From contig JACCIX010000502.1 in assembly GCA_025506515.1 (NCBI GenBank), positions 186,001-250,000 on the forward strand: a DNA stretch of 64,000 nucleotides. The letters run 5' to 3'. Source of the DNA: Flaveria trinervia (taxonomy: Eukaryota > Streptophyta > Magnoliopsida > Asterales > Asteraceae). The notes beneath the pieces are model-generated. The model searched no databases. It was not told the origin of the DNA and worked only from the letters and a program-made list of their open reading frames with translations. Made by a program: the position numbers and the translations under genes. Each line of letters opens with the position of its first letter. Position 1 is the stretch's first letter. Shown here in pieces: positions 46,249 through 59,336 of the stretch.

Positions 46249-46713
46249 GCAGGATGCCCTGACACTCGTCGCTCCACGTCTGGGTACTGTGTTTATTTGG
46301 GTGACAACCTCATTTCCTGGTCTTCTAAACGACAGTCCACCATTTCTCGGTCTAGTGTTGAAGCTGAATACCGAGGGGTGGCAAATATTGTCGCTGACAT
46401 ATGTTGGCTACGTAATCTTCTGCTGGAGCTTCAGCATCCTCTATCTCGTGCAACTCTAGTCTACTGTGATAATATTAGTGCCATATATTTGTCAGGTAAT
46501 CCGGTTCAACATCAACGCACCAAACATATCGAGTTAGACATCCATTTTGTCCGAGAACAAGTTCAACGTGGTCACATTGGAGTTCTTCATGTTCCCTCCC
46601 GACATCAGATTGCTGATATCTTCACAAAAGGGCTACCACGTGTTTTGTTTGATGACTTTTGTACCAATCTCAACATTAGGCCTCCAAACGCTTCGACTGA
46701 GGGGGTGTATTAG
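46249..46713 (+). pseudogene. Element D RNase H
   Basis: STSGYCVYLGDNLISW, SRSSVEAEYRGVAN, VYCDNISAIYLSGNPV and HQIADIFTKGLP are the copia RNase H landmarks. The frame continues into the LTR and ends at 46711-46713. Confidence 0.88.
46699..46707 (+). other. Polypurine tract of element D
   Basis: GAGGGGGTG directly before the 3' LTR. Confidence 0.8.
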
Positions 46714-46854
46714 AATATTTGTATATTAAGTAAATATATTGTATCATTTATGATAGAGATATCTCCTCTAGTTTAGGAGATTCGGTTTGTAGTTTTGGAT
46801 TATATATTGTTTACCGAATTAATGAAATCGATCAAGTTGAATCATAATCTTTCA
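46708..46854 (+). repeat. Element D 3' LTR
   Basis: 147 bp, TA...CA ends, followed by TATAC. Confidence 0.9.
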
Positions 46855-46859
46855 TATAC

Positions 46860-48980
46860 AACAAAATTCACAATCCTTGGTTTTATACTCAAAATCAATA
46901 ACCCGAAACAACCTAAACATTCAACGGAATTAAACAAAATTTAATTGTATTAAATGTCTTCAATACACAGTTTCACTTGGTTGAAACCACTTGAAGTAGG
47001 TGAAATGGTTCTCGATGCTCCTGACTCAAATTAAAACTATTATTAAATAAAGCATTACTTATTGTCCGGCTCTAAACTATGAATAATACTTCGATAGAAA
47101 CTACGTAGTTTGATCTCGGTAGAAACAAACACTTTTAACAATTTTTAACACACAATTTCTTGTATCGATAATTTATTTATCTTAGTTCTGTTTTGGACGA
47201 AGATTTGATTTATTGCAAAGCTCTCATTTAGTAGAACAAAATTCAAAAAAGATTTAAGTATATTAACATTAGTTAAATATAATTATATCTGTCTACAGTT
47301 GATAAAAAGGAGTCATATTTCACACTTCATGAAAAACCCATTTTCACCTGTATAGATAACGAGAATAGTTAAACAAAACAAAAAACTATCTCTGCAGGTA
47401 ACAAGAATAATCAAACGAAACTAAAAATAAATTATCATTATGGAAGAGATAGAGTTAGCTCATTGTTTTGAATTGAATGTGTACTTCAAATACTTATATG
47501 AACCAATTTTAATAACTTAATAGAATTTGTTTCTTTATTTGCTTAGATTGTTTTTCTTGGTTGTTTAGTTGTATTTTGACTTGCACTTTTAGTCAATTCA
47601 TGATGTTACAGTGGAGTAGTGCATATTTGGTATTGGATCGCCAATGGTGGTTTTCATGTAGTTCTTCCATATGACATATTTGTGGATGTTTTACCGTTGA
47701 TGTTTTGACACTAGCGTAGCATCTTTCTTATGTCATACGTAATATGTATAATGTCTTATTTAGTGTTTTGTATGGTTTGTTCCTTGTGGTTTCTTCCTAA
47801 TGTGATGAAGAATGTAAATTCCTATCTTAGAATTTTCAAATTTTACGAAACTAAAGAATGAACAATTAACTTTTACAAAAGTTAGGAGTGAATTTGTCTA
47901 AGTATTATAATTGATTTGATTCTTCAATTTTATTTTATTTTTTATAAAAAAGTTCGTGGTTTGAAAAGCATTATAATGTCTCGTCAATATATGTTTATAA
48001 TGCCTTCAAATATTTTAATTAATAATTAAGATCTTTACAACATTAATAATAACATGTGGACAATTTTGAAGAGACAATGAGATCAACTTTAACAATATTT
48101 TAAGATAACCTATAATCGTCCATGAAACATGTGTTTAGAATATTGTATATGGAATTACATGATGTATGTATTTTTAATTAATATGATTATATTTTAAATT
48201 GGTGATTTGATAATACAATAAATTTTCAAGACATTTGTTTTTTGTTATAGCTTAATTATTATATTATAATATATATTGATGTAAGAGTCAGTAAGTATAA
48301 AGAAAAATTATAATTTCATACTTTAACCACTTAGCTGTGATAACTTGTGTTACATTTGTCACGAAATGATTTTTTCAATTTTCATACGCCACTTAGACTT
48401 GATCTAAATTCAGTCTTTGTGACCCAAATGTACTAACAATTCAAATTATGATGCAAAAGCATTTGCAAGATCATAATACAAATGACTTTATAATGCTTAC
48501 AGAGTATTTGCAAGTGTGCTTTGTACAAGTACTACACAAAACGTGTAGATGTTTTTGGGTGCCTTCAAATGATTCTACAACATCTTTTTATACTATTTCC
48601 ATATCTCTAGATCAAGATCATTCTTGATATAGAATGTTCTAGATTTATAATACCTAAGATATTTTCATCGAAGTATCAAGGCTCTTCAAGAGCCTTCTTG
48701 GTTGGTCACTTTCTAGACTTTTCTAAAGGAAATTTATTGATAATCTTGATGCCTTAAGGCTGATCTCGATGTTTTCTTGTGTGCCTTCTTGATACAAAAC
48801 GTTTTAGGTTGTCTTGGACTCTTCCAGACAACCCTGGATGCCTCCAAATGTGTCCGAAAGACGAGATACACGACTTCATTTTGGGCTGGTCATGACATTC
48901 TCCCCACCTAAACCCATATTTGTTCTTGTAGTTGCTAGACGGATAATGTTTATGGCTAGTACTCAACCTCGTCGTTGCAA
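46860..48980. other. Gene-free AT-rich region
   Basis: No gene, no strong repeat. Short open frames lack motifs. The part from about 48480 may belong to the gypsy relic that follows. Confidence 0.4.
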
Positions 48981-48989
48981 TGTGTATTT

Positions 48990-49300
48990 GATTGCCCTTA
49001 ATGATGTAATAAATGTTAAAAGTTGCTAAATTGGCTTTTGTTTTTTCTGAAAAAAGTCCATCCCGAGCATGATCTTGTAGTCGCCCAATTAATCATAGTC
49101 TTGATAGCCCATGACATTCCCTCGATCGGTTTTGTGTTACCATTGATGTCTTTAAGATATTCATCTTGTGTGGAGATTCTTAGGCCAAGTCTTTTGCTCT
49201 CATCTTGTGTTATGAATTTTTGACTTGAACGGTGTTGACCAGTGCCCTTACAAATCGTCTATTCACTTCTATTTTCACAAACCAAAGTCATTTTGTCTTT
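48990..49300 (-). pseudogene. Ty3/gypsy aspartic protease relic
   Basis: On the - strand pieces read NFITQDESKRLGLRIS, EYLKDINGNTKPIEG and, in another frame, GDYKIMLGMDFF. These match in order the protease region of Ty3/gypsy elements (ATHNFI.., GVA.., DYK..LGMDF). The catalytic DSGA part upstream is lost or unreadable. Isolated fragment; no LTR found nearby. Confidence 0.5.
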
Positions 49301-50615
49301 GTGACCGTGATGTTTCCCTTCTTTTCTGTAGGCAAAAACTTAAGTCAAATATAAAACACTATGATATGAAAAAAAATCAAACCTTAGACTCTAATGCAAT
49401 AAATATATACTTAAACTGCAAATCTAACTTATTTGTTAAAGATAGAAAATACATAATATAAAATTAACATTATATAAATTCGGATGCTTTTAGTATTGTT
49501 ATCAACTAACAACAAATACTTGAGGAATGTTTATAAGGAATATAAGAGTATCAAAGGTATAACGTAATTTCTTGATAATCCTTAAGAAATCAATTAAACT
49601 ATTTTTTATATGTTTTTTAAGGATTCCATTTAAGACGCTATTTCGTTACTTAACATAGCCTTTTTACGGTAGCAACGCACAAATCAAAATTTCGTTATAA
49701 CCACCCGCGACAACCTTTTGGGCCTCAATTTCTAGTTTCTTATTAACCACTTTGAGGTGATTTTGAATAAATAGTAACAAATGATGTATTTTTTTAATTA
49801 TTTTAACTGCACTTCATATTATATTAAATCATTTTAGAAGAATGAGGCTTACCATGCGATAAGTAGGCGGATATGAAATTACAATAACGTGTGTCAGATC
49901 ACTAAGAATGTGGTGGGGTTTTAAAGTGTGGTATTTGTTGTATGTGTGCATTGTGGGCTTATTGGACTACCAGTGTCGCTCTTCTGATCTTAAACATTTA
50001 ATAATTGGTTAAAATATTATGTGTTATTTTGATAAAGTGCGTCTATTTATAAACTAGACTTATTAGTAAAAGTTGATCTGTTATAGCATGTGTTTTCGTA
50101 TGAGTCTAGATGTGTAGTGACCATCTCCATGCTATATGATTTAAGATACGAAAGTTCTTGCTCAAGATACAAATATCCTTAGTATTTGTATTATTTTCTA
50201 TATCATTGGAATCTATCTAGTATACGCTAGTTAGATTTTGATTTGGCGTTTCAAGCAAACATGTTGTTTCATTGATTAACCGATTATAGAATTGTGGTTG
50301 GTTCAACCCCTCTGTAGATATTTATCGAGTTTTATTTTTTGTAACAGTTATAATAGTTCTTGAAGCTTTTGAATTACTACTAGAGGTTAAACGTTATTTT
50401 AGTTCTTCTTATTTTACTTTGAGCATTGATTCCTACACTGAACTATGAAAGATTGTGATTGATTCCAACTACACCAATTTCGTTAGCCTAATTGAAACAG
50501 GATTAAGATCTATCAATCCTAACAAATGGAATTAAATCATTGAATCTAATCTAGTGATTAAAGTGATCACTTTCTGTTCAAGATCTATTATTACAAAGAT
50601 TCAAAAGCTTCAATA
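49301..50615. other. Gene-free region
   Basis: AT-rich sequence without recognisable genes or element ends. Confidence 0.4.
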
Positions 50616-50619
50616 GAGA

Positions 50620-51010
50620 AAAATGGCATCTACCAAAAAGCAACAACTTCTGGATATTTGGTTGGGTTAACTATCAATCCTCCAAGATTGGGAAGAGGAA
50701 ACTTAGAATAAAGAAATTCCTTATTATATGACAACAACTTGTATCTAAATATTCAGATGAAGAAAATAAGCTATTTATCATATTTGAAAAGGCCTTAAGG
50801 ATGATATACATGACTCTCACCAGTTAAGTTTATCAGAGTTTTACTCGTTGTACAAGTGATAAAAAATTTTGGGAAGCTTTTCATACTGATTATGTAGGAA
50901 AAAACAAGGTTAAGGCTAATAGAAAGTTTATGTTGGTGTAGAAGTATGAGTTATTCTAATATTGAACGAGAAAACATGATAATATGAAATATTCATGAAA
51001 TTGTTTAATG
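50620..51010 (+). pseudogene. Possible copia gag relic
   Basis: In broken frames one reads a start like MASTKKQQLLDIW and then DKNFWEAFHTDYVGKNKVKA, which resembles the UBN2-type gag pattern (K.LWDAL...Y.G...VK). No LTR or PBS was found, so this is tentative. Confidence 0.35.
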
Positions 51011-51693
51011 AATTGAAAATGACAAATACATATATCTATATTTATTCAAAGTCTAAGACACCTAAACAACATTTTAAGCATAGAGTACAAGTGCTTTATG
51101 CAATAGTTTTACTTTTAATCCCATTTAATTAATATCTTCTAATTATTGTATTATCAACACACATTATTAATACATTGTTTAATAATATGATATTATTTAA
51201 TTAACTTCATTAAATTTTATTTTATTTATAATAATATAAGTTGACATTTATATTTATAGTTATATATCATATTTTTATAATTAAACATATTATTTAATAA
51301 TGTATATTAGTTAATTCACTTCATTAAATATATTTTATTTATAATAATATAAATTGATATTTAAATATATAGTTACTAATCATATTTTTATAACTAAATA
51401 CTATTTAAATTAAGTATTATTTTATTTAAATACTTATATCCATACTGTTATATAATACATCTTTTTGGATAAAGATGTAACTTTGCCAAGCATACAAGTT
51501 TTAAAGCAACAAATGCAAATGAGTACAAGTAATTAATAGTGATAGAATAAGGAATGATAAGATTTCAGGACACTTTAAAATAAATATCCATTAAATTTTA
51601 TATACCTTGACATTTTTATATTTACTAGTTATATTTTTATAACTAAATACTATTTAAATTAAGCATTATTTTATTTAAATATTTAAGTATATA

Positions 51694-51766
<73 letters not shown>

Positions 51767-52455
51767 TCATGTTTATAATAACTATAATACTAATATTTTC
51801 TAAGGCATATTGTAAGTTTAAAAAGTTTAATATTTATTTATATCTTTTATAATAAAAATAAAAGGAGGATAGAATAATAATTTTACATATAAATTAAGAC
51901 ACCCATATGAAAGTCATGCTTAAATTTCAAAAAATTAACCATTTTATTATTATAGTCTTACAAAAAAATATAACATATTATGCTTATAATAAAAATGCTA
52001 AAACATATACATGTGACCAAAAACACCACCATTTACTTTCAATGTCATTTATTCATTACGATTGAGTACTAATCTTTCTTCCTATTTCCCTAGCCGGTTG
52101 TTAACACATCAATAACAATCAAATGGTAATTTGTGGTGATCATTTCTTCAAAACTTTCTCCAGTTTATGCAAATCACCATAAAAAACTTCATCTGATGAT
52201 CATAAAACGTTAACCTACATTTATAAAATGAAACCCCCTCCTAAAATCTAGGTAATAAGTGATTTTTGACCATAAATACCACTCATGCTTTCATTGATCT
52301 TGTTGGGATACTATAGTTATCGTGAAAACTTTTGCAATATACGTAATTCTTTTCTTTCATTCAATTTTTTCAATAAATATATTTTGATTTTTTAATTTAA
52401 GTCATAACGCAATGAGCCGATACTGACTAAAACCAAATTTCTAAAAAATCACGTA
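51011..52455. other. Gene-free, very AT-rich region
   Basis: No gene. Two related stretches (51230-51420 and 51590-51690) repeat ATTTAAATTAAGTATTATTT-type sequence. A TA microsatellite lies at 51698-51764. Confidence 0.45.
51698..51764. repeat. TA microsatellite
   Basis: Nearly pure TA with one ATTATA interruption. Confidence 0.9.
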
Positions 52456-52493
52456 ATAGTCGTATCGTCGCAAGGCGCGGACATTTCCACTAG
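52456..52493 (+). mobile_element. Helitron-like 3' terminus, second
   Basis: A short imperfect hairpin CGTCGCAAGGCG, then GGACATTTCCA and terminal CTAG followed by T. Weaker hairpin than the one at 43271. No 5' end located. Confidence 0.35.
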
Positions 52494-53149
52494 TGTGTGT
52501 GTATACATACAAACTTTTTACAACCAACTTATGTAGAAAAGAACCCATATTCTATGCTAATAGACTTGTGACATCCATGTACTAAGTCGTCAAATGAGCC
52601 ACATTAAGTGTCGCCCAAGCTTATACGCATGGGCCCACATCTCAAGAGGACCCAAATGAAAGACCAAGCCTATACATGCACAAGATCATCCAAGTGTCAC
52701 TCTATAAATGAAAACTCAGGCCTATCTTTTAGAACCTTGATGAAAGCCCATAGAAGGGCCAAAGCATAACATATCTTGTAGGAGTTGAACCTAGAGGCTT
52801 GAGAAATCAAATCAAAATGAAGATCAAGTTCAAGACACAAGCGACAAGTTAAGTAGCGCGCAATAACTTACTGATTGTGTGACAACTTTTTGTCGTGTGA
52901 GAAGTTCTTGGTCGCATGAGAACTAGAGTTTAGTATAAACATGTGTTTTGTAATGTAATTAGATAGATTTTGATCATTTCTTGAATTTTGTACTCATTGT
53001 AAACAATCCAATTTAGAGAGTAATACACTTGGAGTTTATTCACATTCGTATTATATGTGTTTGATTCTACTTCTTCTTACTCCGTGAGTGTTTATATTCT
53101 ACATTCACCTCATAAGATTGATTTTTGTTATTCTGGCGATCCTTATAAT

Positions 53150-53161
53150 TGGTATCAGAGC
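53150..53161 (+). other. Primer-binding site of element E
   Basis: Exact TGGTATCAGAGC; the LTR end is a few bases upstream in ATCCTTATAAT. Confidence 0.85.
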
Positions 53162-53696
53162 TAAGTATGCTCTAAATAGATTGAAATGAAGATTGAAGTA
53201 GAGATATGAAGAGTTCGTTACCTTTGAATTGATTGATACGTGAAGATAGACTTGATTTCTGTTGAACTTGATTAATTGTGAAGATGATGAAGTTGTTAAG
53301 TTAATTCATTGATGTATTAATGATGTTCTTAAGCTTAAACGAGCTTATCTGGATCAATTAGAGACAATTAGGATCTTAATTGAACCTAAATCACTAATTA
53401 AACACTTGATTAATTTAATTCTAATCAATTTGGTAAAAAATTGAACCTAAAAACCTTCGACATGGAAAAGATCAAACGGGTGAAAAGTTGTTGATTAAGT
53501 GCGAAAAGTTACTCTTTGCACGAAAAGTGGAAGTTACGCAAGAGTTGGTTAAAATTTTACTACAAAAAGATCCCATTCGCTTGGCAACTTGGTTTTTTCG
53601 GAATAATCAGTTACTGAACTTTCCATGTAAAAAGTTGGTGTATTTTGCGCAAGAACTTTAAGTTTAGAAGAAATTATTGTTTTCAAGAAAGAACAA

Positions 53697-55196
53697 TGGC
53701 AAATTTGAAGCACATCACTGCCACTCTGAATCTTGACAATGAGATTGGTACAAGCACTAAGCCTTACGGCCTGCAAAATTAAGAAAATTACCCAGATTGG
53801 AGTTATCAATTTGAGAACCATGTTATTTACAGCCTTCTCGCCTGCTAAATGAAGAAGATTACCCAGATCTATCAACTAGGGTCCATATTAACTGGTGTAC
53901 AAAAATGAAAAAGATAACTTGGTTCCTAAACCTGAACATTTATGGCATAAGGATAATCTTAAAAGGATGGAGCTTGATGATAAAGCTTATGCTACTCTCA
54001 CTATAGCACTTACTATGAGATAGCACAGAAGTTTAAAGATTACACTAAGGCTAAGGATTTATGGGATGCCATGGAAGAGAAAATCATGGGCAACAAAGAC
54101 ATGGGATATAGCCAAAAGAATATTCTTAACCAATAGTTTAATATTTTTAATCCTATTGGTGAAACTTTAGAAGCTTTGATGTCTAGGTTATGAAACTAAT
54201 CACAAAGATGAAGAGTGCAGGAATTACTTTGGAGTATATAGCAGTAAACAAAAAGCTGTTAAATCTATGCATATAGCTGGAACAACAACTGTACTACCAT
54301 CAAAAGAACCAAGGATCTTTTTACCTTATCATTAAGTGATCTTATCTCACCATTAAATCATATGACATTGATGATAAGCAAAGAGCTACAAACTACATCA
54401 ACACTATATGGGAGCTGAAGCATCAACTTTGTATGCCAAAATGGCTAGTAATCCAAATTACTATGCCAGTTATTCCCAATTGTGTCAACAATAACAGTCA
54501 GCATCTTTGCTCGTCCAACTATCAAAGATCATGATTTGCCTCAATCCTTGCCTATTACTAAACCTACTCACAAATCTAAACCACTCAACCTACACAACAA
54601 GCTTTTGATCTCAACCCAACAAACAAACCATTCAGATAGCTGAAGAGCACCTGGCTCTGTTGACAACCTTCATAAATAGCTATGAAGCATTTTTTGCTCG
54701 AAGACTCAATGCACCTAACATTTTGGTTGATGACTTGCAAGAAGTTAATCTGATTATGTAGAAGAGACTAATATCAAATAGCAAATGGCTATGGTGGTGT
54801 ATAGAGTTAAGGTTTTTGGTCTAAACAACTCAAGCAAAATAAGGTTTGCTAAGTCCAGTTTGATATGCTATACTATGACAAGCCTGGTCATTTCGCCAGA
54901 GAATATACTAAAGCCAGAATAAACCAGAATGATCATGGAAAGAAGATGGTAATAGTGGATGTTGAAACAAATAATGATCAAGAAAGTTCATCCAAAAACA
55001 AAGCCCTAGTGTCTCAAGAAAATGAAGATTATGATTGGTTAGATCAAATGAAAATTCTTGACATTAAGTTGTCCACTGCTTTGTTGGTTGAGATTCAAAC
55101 AATTGAAAAGCATGTTGAACATAATCTATTTGCTGAATTTGTATCTTCTGATCTGATAAGTGATGTGTTCGCTAAAGAAGAAGTGGTAAAAGTTAA
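53697..55196 (+). pseudogene. Element E gag (broken)
   Basis: ATG at 53697 (MANLKHITATLNLDNE), soon interrupted. Pieces further on read KFKDYTKAKDLWDAMEEKIMGN (UBN2-type gag) and, at 54865, LYYDKPGHFAREYTK, a zinc knuckle in which at least one Cys is replaced by Tyr. The last part (54960-55196) is an acidic tail. Element F interrupts it. Confidence 0.6.
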
Positions 55197-55900
55197 TGTT
55201 AGGACCTAGTATTTGAACGAAATACCTAGTGATTAGCGTGTAAACCAGATCAAATAGTGCGGAATCCTATTTGATCGGCGATCCAATCAGTGAGAACACA
55301 CGAAGAATCAATCAAGAATTGAAACTAACGTTAGAAATAGATTGGGAATCGATCTAATGTACTCTATGAACTTGGAGAACGAATTGGAAGGTTTCTGGAC
55401 GGCTAGGGTATGTCTGGAATCATAATTAATCGAGAGTCCTCGTTTTTCACGAATTGAGTTGTATTTATAGGTTGGTTTATCCAATCGTGCGACTGAACCA
55501 TTAGTATGGTTCAGTCGTGCGATTGAGCCATGCGGTTGATTCATTCGCACGACTGAGTGTTCAGTCGTGCGATGAGCCAATCTTATGTTACCATCGTACG
55601 ACTGATCCAGTCTCCTGTTCAGTCATGTGACTGATTCAATCGTGAAGTTATTCATGCGTATGGTTAATTCGCATGAGCCATTCGCATGAGAACTTCATTA
55701 TGTTAAGTTTGAATGTATTAATTATAAACATTATGTGTAATCATTCAAGCAATCACTAACCTAATTAACCAATTCAATGTCGACTCTTAATGAAACATTA
55801 AATTAAATAACTAACAAACAATCAATATCATTTCATCAATCATACCAAACAAGATCTATTACATTACATATCATGATCTAGGGACATACATGTATCAACA
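55197..55900 (-). repeat. Element F 3' LTR
   Basis: 704 bp, TG...CA on the element strand. It carries the word array (55482-55690) and TATAAATA (55462-55469), with a 12-bp gap instead of 13. The PPT GGTCCAAGGGGGAGTT lies at 55901-55916. Confidence 0.93.
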
Positions 55901-55925
55901 AACTCCCCCTTGGACCTAGATCTCT

Positions 55926-57121
55926 CTAATGTCTTGTTTTCTTCATTACCTCCTCATATTTCTTGTACTTGTTCTCTTTTGTGACTCCCGCGTGAATATC
56001 AAACGCGAAGCAAAGTCTTATGACATTTTGGAACTGGAGGGCATGTACAATATCTTGTGTATCATAGAACAGTGGCCACTTGTAAAGTGTATAGACATCA
56101 TTTTCCGACAAGTTGGTAAGCCACATCAGGTCGAATACTCTGATTGTATCCATTTGGCCCTCTTTATTTAGGACTATGACCGCTTCTGCTGTTCTCCAAT
56201 CGTAGTACCACCACTTAAAGTGTGGTGTGAAATCCTTTGTCATTTCCCAGAGTGGGATTCTTGACATTGTGCGCGGAGGATTCCACTTCACACTATCTTC
56301 GGTTTTCCAGTAATGGCATCCATCTCAGACCTTCTAACATACCTGTAGGTTGTTGAGGTCTGAAATTAATCCACCTGGTGTGGTACTCTTTCTTTAGGGC
56401 AGCCTCATACCAGCCTGACATCTTTCTTGGTCAGCATACAACAGCTTCAGTTTGGCTAGCTGGTTGAGCTCAAAACCTGGTAGAGTCTTTAGATCATGTG
56501 GAAATCTAAAGTACTCTATGCCCTTCTCCCTCTTAACGGCATAAACGTTAAGATCATCAAAAATATGCCCATGCTATAATCCTGCCTGACACCTTAAGAT
56601 GTTTCTTGACTCTGTAGAGCTTGGTGTAGGCATCCTCTTTGGTGCAGCACGTTGGGCTCTAACTTCTTTAAAACATGCAACCCATTCAGCCTTACGGATA
56701 TCAACATCATCCTTTGAGGCTTGGGCCATTCCCTCTGTCTTCTTTGACTCTCGGTCCATTTTGTCTAACACCTCAAATGTATCACCGACAAGGGATTCAC
56801 CCATTGGGAACCACATTGCCCTCATTGTCAGCATACTGAGGGTAGTGCTCTGCAGTGACATCTTCTATCTTTATTTCATTAACGTCATTTAGCTCGTCAT
56901 CCCAGGTAGAATTACATGTCGGAGCGTCTTTCACTATTTCATCAGGATTGAGCTTGAAAATTCTGCCAGTTGCTCGTTTGATAGATCGTGAATTATTTCC
57001 CCTTCTTCAGGGGTAATATCACTGACCTCCTCACAATCCCTTGCAGGTCAAGTATCATCGTTAGTTGAGACTTAACCTACTGAAGGGGAGCAATGTCAAA
57101 CTCATCTCTTTGGTAATTGAT
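55926..57121 (-). pseudogene. Element F ORF3, C-terminal domain (broken)
   Basis: Counterpart of 10918-12121, ending in the same MKKTRH. Pieces: ADESKKTEG-like at 56574-56861 and MKWNPPRTMSRIPL with FTPHFKWWYYDWRTAEAV at 55926-56291. Several one-base indels break it. The frame change found in B at about 11960 is present here at about 56975. Confidence 0.6.
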
Positions 57122-57266
57122 CTGTTTGATTTAAACATTTCACACATAAATCATTAGTAATTCATCAAACAGAAAGGCATTACATAATATACACATTAAG
57201 TACATTGTGTTCAATTTCATGATTCAAATACAAAAGAAGATAAATACATAATCATCTAATCTTTAC
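57122..57266 (-). other. Putative intron inside ORF3 of element F
   Basis: 145 bp, AT-rich, GTAAAG after GATAAA and ending AATCAAACAG. It is the counterpart of 12122-12259 in B. Removing it also keeps the frame, although B and F differ in length on both sides of the donor. Confidence 0.55.
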
Positions 57267-59331
57267 TTTATCCTGAATACTCGGCTCATCACATGGAGGT
57301 GCAGAAGCAGAAGCTGACGGATCTTGTCTGTTCTTTGATCTTTTCTCTTTCCCTGGAGCTGAGACAGATTTAGCTGCTTCTCCTCCCTCAGTGTCATCAT
57401 CTTCGTGCCATTCTTCAGTTTTCTCTTCGTCAGTTTCACTCTCATCATCATCATCATTGTCTTCATCATCATCATCATTTATGTCCCCATCCCTGATCTT
57501 TAATGGCTCCTCCTTCGATCCTTTCAGCTTTAGCAAAATGGTCTTTTTAGCCTTTTCCAACTCCTCTATTTTCTTCCCTGAGGTGACGCTTTGAGCTTGG
57601 AGAAGGGCTATATTGTTGCTCTGGGTAGCCATCAGTCGGGCCTGCCTTTCTATCACTTGAGCCTGCTCTGCAATTTGGTGAGATTGTGCAGCAGTCATGT
57701 CAGTAAGCTGGCGGATTTGGGATGCCTTTTCCTCATCGACAGCCAGCAAACGCATTACCATTCTGTTTAGTGCTGACAATGTTCTTCTACCGCAATTGTA
57801 GGTAGAGGTGATCTGTAAGTGGATGAGGGATAGGCTGAGGGCTCGGTTTGGTGGTTAGTGGTGGTGGTGGTGGCTGTGGTGAATATTGGGTCAGGTCGGG
57901 ATGATAGTGGTGGTGAGGTAGGGGTGAATGATGTAGTGGTGGCTGGGATCTGTATTGTGGTGGTAGGTCTGGTGGTGTCTGTGGTTGCTGTGGGGGCTGT
58001 GGTGGCTATGGTGGTGGATGGTATGTCTGAAGAGGTGGTAGTGGTGGTGGTGGTGGTGGTGGCTGTAGTGGCTGAGATAGTAGTGATGAAGGTCAAACGA
58101 CGCTTCTTCTTTGGTTTCTGCCCATGGGGTTGACCCATCCGTTTTCTCCTCGTTCCCTTCGAGGTAAATGCTCCCCCTCCTACCCTGCCGGTTGACCCTG
58201 GAGCATAGGTCGGGTCGGTCTCTGTCTCTCCAGAGTCTCTTGGGTGCTCACCAACCACCCGAAGCCCATGTACTGTGGGAACCACTTTTCTTCCCACAGT
58301 CCTGGTGAGGGGCTCCTCATCTGACTCTCTTCTTCTTCTATCCCAAGGACAAAATCATGATGAAACCCAGCTGATTCGGTAACTTCTGCAGCCGGGGCGG
58401 ATGCTGGAGGCACGACATCAGACATAGTGCCTCTCTGTGGAACAGGCATATCGTCTCCGGCACCCCCACTATCATCATCATCTGAATCATCAGTGTGTAG
58501 GACAATTGGCTCCACGTCGGAGTCACTATCCTCGTGACGCCATTGGCGTCTTCCCCGTGCCACATACTTTCATCTGCTAAATGGCCAATCAGCCTCTTTA
58601 CCTGGGGCTTCACTTGCTTGCCCCGGTACACCCTCATCCTACCAAAGTAATGTCATCCATAAGTTCCAAAGTCATTGCATCATGACTTTCCTTGGGGAGC
58701 AGAGGCAGCTTATCATTGAATATCATCTGAAGACCTTGGATACATACAAAAGCCATCTTTCCCTCTTGCTTCAGGTTCTTTACCAAATAAGCAAAGATCA
58801 TATTCGAGAAGCTGAAAGGGTGGTTCAGCACCAGAGCCTGAAGGCATTTTGTATCTGATCTGATAGGTCATCGAAACCACCCCTTCTCGAAGCAAAGCAC
58901 TTAAGAATCACATGTGCCAGATATTTGTATTGTGGGCACAGGTTGCTCTTATTTAGCACCCCCGAGTTAATGTCCCCCGCATACTTGATTCGGAGGAAAC
59001 ACCCTCTCACTGTCAAAGGATGTAACTTCGTGGGGTGAGTGGTGTCATCCCCAATTCAAGGATTCTCTGGATGTCAGTAGCGGTAACCTCGATAGGTTGG
59101 CCCATAATGGTGCTTCGGATGTTGTATGGCTCACGAGAGCGATCCACTGAGGCATTCTCCCAGAATGCCTGGTGTAGTGATTTGTAGGGCGTGCACGGTG
59201 TAGATATAGCCTTATGTATCCGTGAGCGTTTGAGGAAGGCTATAATCTCGGAGAACTTGGCCCCGTTCCGAGTTGTGTGGTCCAAGGGCACATATGTTGT
59301 GCTTTGGATTAAGAGACCATCTGTCAGCCAT
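57252..59331 (-). pseudogene. Element F ORF3, N-terminal and middle part
   Basis: ATG at 59331-59329, six bases after an acceptor-like TTTCAG. The N-terminal domain is split over frames 59331-58634, followed by an acidic part (58560-58440), an NLS-like KPKKKRR (58097-58117) and a Thr-rich linker (58080-57860). A clean 175-residue frame (57779-57252) then holds a Gln/Ala coiled coil and an Asp-rich tract. In element B the linker is Pro/His-rich because the same CCA repeats are read in another frame. Confidence 0.6.
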
Positions 59332-59336
59332 TTTTC

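Larger units (their letters stand above)
44310..46854 (+). mobile_element. Element D: small, internally deleted copia element (Ale/Retrofit-like)
   Basis: LTRs of 129 and 147 bp, starting TATTAGAATATT and ending CTTTCA, with a perfect TATAC duplication (44305-44309, 46855-46859). The internal part keeps pieces of gag, a protease/integrase N-terminus, RT and RNase H but lacks most of gag, the protease active site, the integrase core and the RT start. The short LTRs and gene order fit the Ale/Retrofit lineage. It is non-autonomous. Confidence 0.9.
52550..55196 (+). mobile_element. Element E: 5' part of a decayed copia element
   Basis: A tRNA-Met PBS (53150-53161) is preceded by LTR-like sequence and followed by gag remains. 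The element is cut at 55197 by the LTR of element F; pol is not in the window. The LTR start could not be fixed, so the left boundary is approximate. Confidence 0.6.

Noticed and set aside
48814..49461. Plus-strand open frames as genes
   Set aside because: The minus strand carries ordered gypsy protease remnants in this interval; the plus frames have no motif.
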